Source: Burkholderiales bacterium
GTDB taxonomy: Bacteria > Pseudomonadota > Gammaproteobacteria > Burkholderiales > Burkholderiaceae_A
DNA length: 20,417 nucleotides
NCBI GenBank assembly: GCA_030834045.1
Contig: JAURFZ010000009.1
Span: 1 to 20,417, forward strand
Direction of reading: 5' to 3'
In this document: positions 14,496 to 20,417 of the stretch, one piece after another
Position numbering within the stretch: position 1 is the stretch's first letter
Layout: each line of letters starts with the position of its first letter
Position numbers and translations under genes: made by a program
The notes under the pieces: generated by a model
What the model saw: only the letters and a program-made list of their open reading frames with translations
Told to the model about the DNA's origin: nothing
Databases searched by the model: none

Positions 14496-15680
14496 CTAAC
14501 CCTGAAGACTGAAGCCTTGAGTAACCTGAGAGCGATCGCGAGCAACGCTCATAATAAGGCCGAGACCAACACCCAATGTAATAAGGGCCGTGCCTCCGTA
14601 CGACATGAAAGGAAGGGGCACACCGACCACGGGAAGAAGGCCTGTGACCATTCCAAGGTTTACAAAGGCATAAGTAAAGATAGTTAAGGAAAGACTTGCC
14701 GATAAAAGCCGGCCGAAAGGGGTGGGTGCCCCAAGTGAAATCCAGAGGCCGCGAAGAATAAGGGCAAGGTAAAGGGCCACCAGAATCGCGGCACCAAGAA
14801 AGCCGAACTCTTCAGCAAAACCAGCAAAAATAAAATCGGTGTCTCGCTCCGGAATGAAGTCAAGCTGGGCCTGGCTGCCTTTTAACCAACCCTTGCCCCA
14901 CAGACCGCCGGATCCAACGGCAGTCATGGACTGAAGAATGTGAAAGCCTTTTCCAAGTGGGTCGCGATGGGGGTCCAGCAGCGTGCAGACACGTTGCTTC
15001 TGATACTCCCTCATCCCAGGCCAGTCGACACCGGCAGCGCAAAGGGTGTCACCAAAAATCACTAAGACAATTAAAACAATGCCAACGCCTCCCACGACGA
15101 TGGCAATGAGCCGCCAAGACATGCCTGCAAGGTAGAGAACAAAAACACCTGAGGCTGCGACAAGAATAGCGGTCCCTAAGTCGGGCTGACCCAGAATAAA
15201 AAGAACGGGTATAGCAAGAAGGCCTACAACAATTAGCCAGTCTGCGAGCGTTTTCAGCCCATCGCGTTGCTGAACGACCCATGCCAGCATAAGAGGCATG
15301 GCGATTTTCATAATTTCGGAAGGTTGAATGCGGGCAATGCCAAGGTCGAGCCAGCGTGTAGCGCCCTTTGAGGTGTCACCAAAAAGGGCAACAGCAAGAA
15401 GTAGAACCAGGCCAAGCCCATAAAGCGGTATAGCAACTTTCTGCAGCCATGTGGATGGAATCTGCGCAAGCATGAGCATGATGAACCCTGCGACGATAAG
15501 GTTGCGTAGATGGTTGAAGAAACGTTCAGGTTCCTCATGACTTGCGCTGTAGACGGCAAGCAGACTAAGGCCCGCCAGGCCGATGAAGATAAAAAATAGG
15601 GGCTGGTCCATGGCAAAGAAGCGCTCCCTTAACCAGAGCGAAAAGGCTCGCCAGCCGTCGTCAGCGCGGCGATCATTCAT
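14496..15680 (-). CDS. rodA: Peptidoglycan glycosyltransferase RodA (SEDS family)
   Basis: A 394-residue polytopic inner-membrane protein with about ten transmembrane segments. SEDS proteins polymerise lipid II into glycan strands, and RodA does so in the elongasome with PBP2. The conserved extracytoplasmic motif QLDFIPERDTDFIFA (272-286) contains Asp282, aligned with the essential SEDS aspartate. LGQPDLGTA (163-171) and FMSYGGTALI near the C-terminus are also family hallmarks. The start ATG overlaps the mrdA stop by 4 nt (ATGA, 15677-15680), implying coupled translation with its partner transpeptidase. The aceK start lies 4 nt after its stop. Confidence 0.96.
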   Translation of the reverse strand: MNDRRADDGWRAFSLWLRERFFAMDQPLFFIFIGLAGLSLLAVYSASHEEPERFFNHLRNLIVAGFIMLMLAQIPSTWLQKVAIPLYGLGLVLLLAVALFGDTSKGATRWLDLGIARIQPSEIMKIAMPLMLAWVVQQRDGLKTLADWLIVVGLLAIPVLFILGQPDLGTAILVAASGVFVLYLAGMSWRLIAIVVGGVGIVLIVLVIFGDTLCAAGVDWPGMREYQKQRVCTLLDPHRDPLGKGFHILQSMTAVGSGGLWGKGWLKGSQAQLDFIPERDTDFIFAGFAEEFGFLGAAILVALYLALILRGLWISLGAPTPFGRLLSASLSLTIFTYAFVNLGMVTGLLPVVGVPLPFMSYGGTALITLGVGLGLIMSVARDRSQVTQGFSLQG

Positions 15681-17524
15681 GGCAGCTCACGCCCCTCTTT
15701 TTTTCGTGTGACCAAAAGGTAATCGAAAACCTTGCGGGCCAGGGGTGCAGCTGCCGATGCCCCGAAACCTCCGTTCTCGACCACAACGGCCACTGCCACT
15801 TTTGGATTCTCGGCCGGGGCATAGGCTATGTAGAGGGAATGATCGCGTAGTCTCTCGGAGACCTTTTCCTCCTCGTAGACCTCGCCCTGTTTCACACTGA
15901 AAACCTGCGCGGTCCCGGTCTTCCCCGCAACGCTGTATGGAACACCGGCCATGACGCGCGCGCCCGTACCCGATCGGTTTACTTCGACAAGGGCCTCGTG
16001 CACGATGTCAAGCCATTGCTGTTCAACATCAAGCCTGCGATCAACAATGGCCGGCAGCTCCATCTGCTCACCGGTCTGGGAGTTCTCAACCGATCGCACA
16101 AGACGGGGCCGCAGCAGCTTTCCCCCATTGGCAAGCGCCGCGGTTGCGCGAACCAGCTGAAGCACTGTAAAGGCGTTGTAGCCCTGACCTATTCCAATGG
16201 ACGGGGTCTCGCCCGTGAGCCATTCTTTTCCAAATCGCTTGAGCTTCCAGTCCGATGAGGGCAGGATGCCCGCCGTCTCGCCTTCAATGTCGATACCGGT
16301 GGTGCGGCCAAAGCCGAAGGGCGAAATAAACTTATAAATCGCATCGACCCCCATGTCATGGGCGAGTTTGTAATAGTAGGTGTCGCTTGAGACCACGATG
16401 GATTTTTTAAGGTCGACCCGTCCGTTGCCCTTGGGGTTGTAGTCTCGAAACCGGTGATTACCGAGCATGAAATAGCCCGGGTCTTGAATGGCCTCATCTG
16501 CCGTGCGTGCTCCTGAGGCAAGGGCCGCTACCGCCATAAACGGCTTATAGGTTGATCCTGGTGGATAAATACCCCGCAAGGCCCGATTCAACAAAGGCAC
16601 ATCGGGTGACTGATTAAGCTGGTTCCAGAGGTCAGGATCAATACCGTCAACAAAGGCATTGGGGTTGAAGTTTGGCATAGAGACCATGGCAAAGAGCTCG
16701 CCCGTGGTGGGCGACATGGCCACAAGCGCACCACGCCTGCCGATGAAGGCGTCCTCGACCATTTTCTGGAGACCCTGGTCGATCGAAAGCTGAAGGTTTT
16801 GACCCGGTATGGGGGGCTTGAGGTCAAGCTCGCGCACCAGTCGACCACTTGCCGTGACTTCAATTTTCTGAAAACCAGGAATGCCCTTAAGGTCACTCTC
16901 GTAGCTTTTTTCAATGCCCAGTTTGCCGGTGTGACTAAGACCGAAATAGTCCTCGAGAAGGTCCGCCTCGGTTAGTCTTTCGCGGTCTGCGCGCGAGATG
17001 CGGCCAATATGACCGAGCAGGTGGGAAGAGGAGTCGCCGTAAGGGTAGCTCCGAATAGTTCGTTGTTGAATGTTGACACCGGGTATTTCGGTGACTCGGG
17101 TTACAAGCCGGGCCACCTCTTCGTCGGTGAGTTTGGTTTTTAAGGGAATGCTGTCAAACCGCCTCGCCTCGCCTGCCGCACGTTTAAAGCGGCTTATTTC
17201 GGCCGGTTTAAGCTCAATGACTTTGCCAATTTCCTCAATCGTTCGATTTAAGTTCTTTGCCTGAAAAGGCTCAATTTCAAGAGAGAAGCCGGCATCGTTA
17301 CGGGCAAGCGTTTCGCCATGCCTGTCAAAGATGCGTCCACGAGGCGGCTGGATGGGCAAAAGGGCAACGCGATTTTCTTCAGCCTTTGCCGCATGGTCCT
17401 CGTGTTGCCAGACTTGGATCTGCCCAAAACGCATGGCCAACGTTCCAAGCCCAATTGTGATGGCCAGTGCCGCAAACGAGGCCCTTTGTCGAAAGTCTGA
17501 ATTTGACTGGTTGCTGAACTCCAT
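15677..17524 (-). CDS. mrdA: Penicillin-binding protein 2, elongasome transpeptidase
   Basis: A 615-residue class B PBP that cross-links peptidoglycan during cell elongation. A single N-terminal membrane anchor (about residues 16-36) precedes the non-catalytic dimerisation region (PPRGRIFDRHG, 60-70) and the transpeptidase domain. Catalytic motifs are S324-T-Y-K327 (PPGSTYKPF), S379-S-D381 (VVSSDTYYY, the SxD variant normal for PBP2) and K535-T-G537 (AGKTGTAQVF). The length agrees with E. coli PBP2 (633). It starts 10 nt after the mreD stop and its own stop overlaps the rodA start, so it is transcribed and translated together with its glycosyltransferase. Confidence 0.96.
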   Translation of the reverse strand: MEFSNQSNSDFRQRASFAALAITIGLGTLAMRFGQIQVWQHEDHAAKAEENRVALLPIQPPRGRIFDRHGETLARNDAGFSLEIEPFQAKNLNRTIEEIGKVIELKPAEISRFKRAAGEARRFDSIPLKTKLTDEEVARLVTRVTEIPGVNIQQRTIRSYPYGDSSSHLLGHIGRISRADRERLTEADLLEDYFGLSHTGKLGIEKSYESDLKGIPGFQKIEVTASGRLVRELDLKPPIPGQNLQLSIDQGLQKMVEDAFIGRRGALVAMSPTTGELFAMVSMPNFNPNAFVDGIDPDLWNQLNQSPDVPLLNRALRGIYPPGSTYKPFMAVAALASGARTADEAIQDPGYFMLGNHRFRDYNPKGNGRVDLKKSIVVSSDTYYYKLAHDMGVDAIYKFISPFGFGRTTGIDIEGETAGILPSSDWKLKRFGKEWLTGETPSIGIGQGYNAFTVLQLVRATAALANGGKLLRPRLVRSVENSQTGEQMELPAIVDRRLDVEQQWLDIVHEALVEVNRSGTGARVMAGVPYSVAGKTGTAQVFSVKQGEVYEEEKVSERLRDHSLYIAYAPAENPKVAVAVVVENGGFGASAAAPLARKVFDYLLVTRKKEGRELP

Positions 17525-17534
17525 TGCGATTGAG

Positions 17535-18071
17535 CTAAGTCTTCACCGGACTCACGGGCTTTCGTGCCCGCATTCGACCTGGTCGAGATTTTCGTTGCAA
17601 GACAAGTTGGATCATGCGGCTAATAAAGACCCATAACAAGGCCTCTGCCGCAGGCTGGATGAACAGGCTGCTGTCGGGCCCAAGGCCTTCTACCATCCAG
17701 CGCACGGCAAAGACGCTGGCAAGTGAGACAAGGAAAAGAGGATAGAGGTGGGCCACTTGCCCCCAGGCTTGGAAATCGGGGATGCGTCGGTGCAGGGTAA
17801 TGGCGCCATAACTAAGTATGGAATAGGCAAGCGCATGTTGACCCAAAAGAACCCCCTGATGTACGTCCATGACCAGCCCCAGCAGCCAGGCAGGCGCGAG
17901 GCCAATACGACTTGGTAGAAAGATATTCCAGAAGACCAGCACGATGGCAAGCATGTCGGGTACTGGCCAGTTCGGTGCCCAGGGCAGAAAGTTAAAGACC
18001 AGGGCCGCGGCCATGGTGCCCGCAATAAAGCGAAGGCTCGGGGCTCGGCCAATGATGGTTGGAGGTCTCAT
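17535..18071 (-). CDS. mreD: Rod shape-determining protein MreD
   Basis: A 178-residue integral membrane protein with about five hydrophobic segments and a basic C-terminal tail (RKSRPGRMRARKP). It has the MreD features PDMLAIVLVFWNI and GLVMDVHQGVLLGQHALAY. MreD is a membrane component of the elongasome that works with MreC and RodA. The family diverges quickly, so position counts as strong evidence: the ATG overlaps the mreC stop by 4 nt and mrdA follows after 10 nt. Confidence 0.93.
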   Translation of the reverse strand: MRPPTIIGRAPSLRFIAGTMAAALVFNFLPWAPNWPVPDMLAIVLVFWNIFLPSRIGLAPAWLLGLVMDVHQGVLLGQHALAYSILSYGAITLHRRIPDFQAWGQVAHLYPLFLVSLASVFAVRWMVEGLGPDSSLFIQPAAEALLWVFISRMIQLVLQRKSRPGRMRARKPVSPVKT

Positions 18072-19021
18072 GGTCTTTGAATTGCAGCCTCTGGTGTTGA
18101 GGGGTTTGCTGATGACGCCGGGCTGGAGCCACTGGCAACAGGGGCTGGTGGCGCGCTCGATGCTAGCCCTGCTGGCCCCGTACCCCCGTTGCGAAGAATG
18201 ACAAGTACTTCTTTATAACGCGCCACCGATGCCGTAGGGATTGCGATGACAGTTGGGAACTGACCCTGGGCTGCGGGCACGACCACCGAGACGCGCCCCA
18301 CCGCAAGCCCCGCTGGGTAAAGACTATCGAGGCCCGAGGTCACTATCGTGTCGCCCTCTTCAAGCTCAGCGGCCAGATTCACGTAGCGCACCCGAAACTC
18401 ATCGGCCTGTCCATTGCCTTGTGTAATACCCCGCACGCCACTGCGCGGCAAAAAGATCGGGACGAAGAGCTGCTCATCGGAGAGCAGTCGAATTTCGGCT
18501 GTAAGTGGGAACACTCGACTGACCTGCCCGACGACACCATCACTGTTGATGACGGGGTCACCCACCGAAAGCCCTTGATCGTGGCCAAGGTTAATAAGAA
18601 CCTTTCGGGCTAGACCGTCTTTGAGGCTTGCCCGGATTTCACTGGCCTTGCTTTCAGGAAAGGCGCTCGACTTTAGATTCAGTAGGTTTCGTAAGTTGTC
18701 GTTGTCACTACGAAGTTGATTTGCAAGCAGAAGGCTCTGGGCGTTGCTCGTCTGCTGATCGCGAAGCCGCTCCACCTCGTTTGCGAGCTGCGATACCGAT
18801 TGGAGCCTCTCGCCAGCCCAGTAGGCAAAGTCGCGCGGCATGAGAAGCGCCTCGCTTACTGGGTACAAAATAACGCTTACGCCCAGACGCAGCGGCGAGG
18901 CAATTTCAAAGCGACGGTCGAGTTGCATCACCGCAACAGCAGCGGTTAAAGCGATGGCCAGTTTAATTCGGGCCGAGAGGCCTTGCCGGAAAAAGGCGGG
19001 AGGGCTTTGGGATAGAGCCAA
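18068..19021 (-). CDS. mreC: Rod shape-determining protein MreC, TTG start
   Basis: A 317-residue bitopic inner-membrane protein. The short cytoplasmic N-terminus (MALSQSPPAFFRQGLSAR) is followed by a transmembrane helix (about 18-34) and a coiled coil (about 71-115, QSVSQLANEVERLRDQQ...LRSDNDNLRNLL). The periplasmic beta-domain has RKVLINLGHDQGL, GVVGQV and TIVTSGLDSLYPAGLAVG. A Pro/Ala/Ser-rich tail runs from about 279. MreC scaffolds PBP2/RodA to MreB. The start must be TTG (19019-19021): the mreB stop is in the same frame only five codons upstream, no ATG or GTG lies between, and the N-terminus then matches the PP-x-F-x-Q-G pattern of homologues. GGAG precedes the TTG by 9 nt. Confidence 0.94.
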   Translation of the reverse strand: MALSQSPPAFFRQGLSARIKLAIALTAAVAVMQLDRRFEIASPLRLGVSVILYPVSEALLMPRDFAYWAGERLQSVSQLANEVERLRDQQTSNAQSLLLANQLRSDNDNLRNLLNLKSSAFPESKASEIRASLKDGLARKVLINLGHDQGLSVGDPVINSDGVVGQVSRVFPLTAEIRLLSDEQLFVPIFLPRSGVRGITQGNGQADEFRVRYVNLAAELEEGDTIVTSGLDSLYPAGLAVGRVSVVVPAAQGQFPTVIAIPTASVARYKEVLVILRNGGTGPAGLASSAPPAPVASGSSPASSANPSTPEAAIQRP

Positions 19022-19036
19022 TGCGCGTGGCTCCGA

Positions 19037-20080
19037 TTACTCTGTCGATAAAACGCTGCTTAACTCGTCGATTCGTTCAATGGCTTCTCCGCAGCCTCGT
19101 ACCACGCAAGACAGGGGATCTTCTGCCACGTAGACGGGCAGGCCGGTTTCTTCCGTGAACAGGCGGTCAAGGTCGCGAAGCAAGGCCCCGCCCCCTGTAA
19201 TAACAACGCCGCGCTCGGCAATGTCGGCCGCAAGCTCGGGTGGCGTGTTTTCAAGGGCATTCTTAATGGCAACCACAATCTGGCTAATGGGATCGGTCAG
19301 CGCCTCAAGAATTTCGTTGCTTGAGATGGTGAAGCTGCGTGGAATACCCTCGCTAAGGTTTCGGCCGCGCACTTCCATTTCGCTTACCGAACTTCCCGGG
19401 AAGGCAGACCCTATTTCTTTTTTTATGGCCTCTGCCGTCTGGTCACCGATGAGCATGCCGTAGTTGCGGCGGATGTAATTTACGATGGCCTCATCGAACT
19501 TGTCTCCGCCAACGCGAATGGAGTTGGAATAGACAAGACCACCAAGCGAGACCACGCCAATTTCACTGGTGCCCCCGCCAATGTCGACCACCATGGAACC
19601 ACAGGGCTCGGCAATGGGGAGACCTGCCCCAATGGCCGCTGCCATGGGCTCCTCAATGAGGTAGACCTGGCTTGCACCTGCCGACAAGGCCGATTCTCGA
19701 ATGGCCCGACGCTCAACCTGGGTGGAGCCGCAGGGCACGCAAATAATGACGCGCGGACTTGGCGAAAAAAGCCTCTTTTCGTGGACCATTTTGATAAAGA
19801 GCTTGAGCATTTGCTCGGTCACGGTGAAGTCGGCGATGACCCCGTCTTTCATGGGCCTTACGGCTTCGATACTTCCTGGTACTTTACCGAGCATCTGCTT
19901 GGCCTTGGTACCGACGGCCTCGATGGTTTTTTTCCCTCCGGGCCCGCCCTCGTGACGAATGGCAACAACAGAGGGCTCATTAAGAACAATACCCTTTCCT
20001 CGGGCGTATATTAGAGTGTTGGCCGTTCCAAGGTCGATTGCCAAATCTTGGGAGAAGAATCCGCGTAGAGATCCAAACAT
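19037..20080 (-). CDS. mreB: Actin-like rod shape protein MreB
   Basis: A 347-residue bacterial actin that polymerises under the inner membrane and orients the elongasome. Phosphate-1 motif DLGTANT (16-22), phosphate-2 motif DIGGGTSEIG (166-175) and adenosine motif ITGGGALLRDL (294-304) are intact. The N-terminal MFGSLRGFFSQDLAIDL is a typical amphipathic membrane-binding start. The length matches E. coli MreB (347). It is the first gene of the mreBCD-mrdA-rodA run, with mreC starting 15 nt downstream. It faces gatC across 81 bp, where its promoter must lie if the run has a single promoter. Confidence 0.98.
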   Translation of the reverse strand: MFGSLRGFFSQDLAIDLGTANTLIYARGKGIVLNEPSVVAIRHEGGPGGKKTIEAVGTKAKQMLGKVPGSIEAVRPMKDGVIADFTVTEQMLKLFIKMVHEKRLFSPSPRVIICVPCGSTQVERRAIRESALSAGASQVYLIEEPMAAAIGAGLPIAEPCGSMVVDIGGGTSEIGVVSLGGLVYSNSIRVGGDKFDEAIVNYIRRNYGMLIGDQTAEAIKKEIGSAFPGSSVSEMEVRGRNLSEGIPRSFTISSNEILEALTDPISQIVVAIKNALENTPPELAADIAERGVVITGGGALLRDLDRLFTEETGLPVYVAEDPLSCVVRGCGEAIERIDELSSVLSTE

Positions 20081-20120
20081 AGAAGGTTCCGAATCCAGAT
20101 GGCTAAATGAAGAAAATGAC

Positions 20121-20137
20121 GATAATCACAGATTATC
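20121..20137. promoter_or_regulatory. Perfect inverted repeat between mreB and gatC
   Basis: GATAATC-ACA-GATTATC has 7-bp arms and a 3-nt spacer. It sits centrally in the 81-bp divergent region. Each arm supplies a GATAAT hexamer (5/6 to TATAAT), one on each strand. It could therefore hold overlapping divergent -10 elements or be an operator. I did not find convincing -35 boxes at standard spacing. Confidence 0.4.
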
Positions 20138-20161
20138 CATCATCTGGAGCAGTTTTCTGAC

Positions 20162-20417
20162 GTGTCGCTCTCTAAAGATCAGTTTGACAAACTTGCCCGG
20201 CTTAGCCGCATATCGGTGACCGCTGAGGACCACGACCGGATTCTGCCTGCGATCGATGCCATGGTGAAATGGGCCGACACCCTTCGTAAGGCACCTACTG
20301 AAGGGCTCGAGCCGATGGCTAACCCACACGACATGGTTCTGCGTCTAAGGCAAGACCTTGCGCAAGACCTGCCTAGCCGTGAGGAACTCATGCGCAATGC
20401 CCCCCAGGTGGCCCAAG
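20162..20417 (+). CDS. gatC: Aspartyl/glutamyl-tRNA amidotransferase subunit C, 5' part
   Basis: The first 85 codons are present and the gene runs off the window. GatC is the small subunit of GatCAB, which amidates misacylated Glu-tRNA(Gln) and/or Asp-tRNA(Asn). The fragment reads VSLSKDQFDKLARLSRISV, then an acidic helix, the conserved stretch TEGLEPMANPHDMVLRLRQD and finally PSREELMRNAPQVAQ, all characteristic of the family. The start is GTG at 20162-20164. GGAG is present but 12 nt away, a rather long spacing. The position divergent from mreB is, as I recall, standard in Burkholderiales, where gatA and gatB follow. Confidence 0.93.
   Translation, partial: MSLSKDQFDKLARLSRISVTAEDHDRILPAIDAMVKWADTLRKAPTEGLEPMANPHDMVLRLRQDLAQDLPSREELMRNAPQVAQ

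Noticed and set aside
14492..14545. Longer aceK start with 18 extra residues
   Set aside because: The extension overlaps the 3' end of rodA and is not part of the AceK family. The ATG at 14491 begins a normal N-terminus.
20133..20141. DnaA-box-like TTATCCATC upstream of gatC
   Set aside because: It matches only 7 of 9 positions of TTATCCACA, mismatching at the last two, and stands alone. One weak match is not evidence for DnaA control or an origin.

Overview
The window is chromosomal DNA from a betaproteobacterium, most likely of the order Burkholderiales, with moderate G+C content judged by eye. The assignment rests on protein character and on three gene neighbourhoods that I recall as typical of that group: glnK-amtB followed by a glutathione-synthesis gene, ubiK next to yifB, and mreBCD-mrdA-rodA facing gatC. 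I see no rRNA, tRNA, insertion sequence, prophage or CRISPR array. Coding density is very high. The longest gene-free stretch is the 265-bp divergent region at 2765-3029.

Region 1 (1-3029, minus strand) is a nitrogen-control block. A TorF-type outer-membrane protein, the PII protein GlnK and the ammonium channel AmtB form a compact operon. It ends in a strong intrinsic terminator at 128-161, just before the start of a truncated gshA. Upstream of the operon is a well-formed sigma-54 promoter (2815-2830). About 115 bp further upstream is an NtrC-type enhancer (2922-2938). This is the layout expected for induction under nitrogen limitation. Between the two lie helically phased A-tracts.

Region 2 (3030-6020) holds ubiK and the AAA+ protein gene yifB/comM on the plus strand, a small uncharacterised lipoprotein on the minus strand that overlaps the yifB stop tail to tail, and a DUF1840 protein on the plus strand.

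Region 3 (6042-20080) is about 14 kb of uninterrupted minus-strand genes. In transcription order they are mreB, mreC, mreD, mrdA (PBP2), rodA, aceK, a GMC-family flavoprotein oxidoreductase, a metallo-beta-lactamase-fold hydrolase and metH. Junctions from mreB to aceK are 15 nt or less, with two 4-nt ATGA overlaps. The later junctions are 31-58 nt. The first five genes build the elongasome, the cell-wall machinery for rod shape. The last four are metabolic: isocitrate dehydrogenase control, alcohol oxidation, hydrolysis, and methionine/B12 one-carbon metabolism. Their attachment to the rod-shape operon is the least standard feature of the layout.

Region 4 (20162 to the end, plus strand) is the start of gatC, divergent from mreB. 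The 81-bp gap carries a perfect 7-bp inverted repeat.

No clearly novel system was found. The more interesting items are the regulatory architecture upstream of the torF-like/glnK/amtB operon and the uncharacterised GMC/hydrolase pair in the long collinear array.
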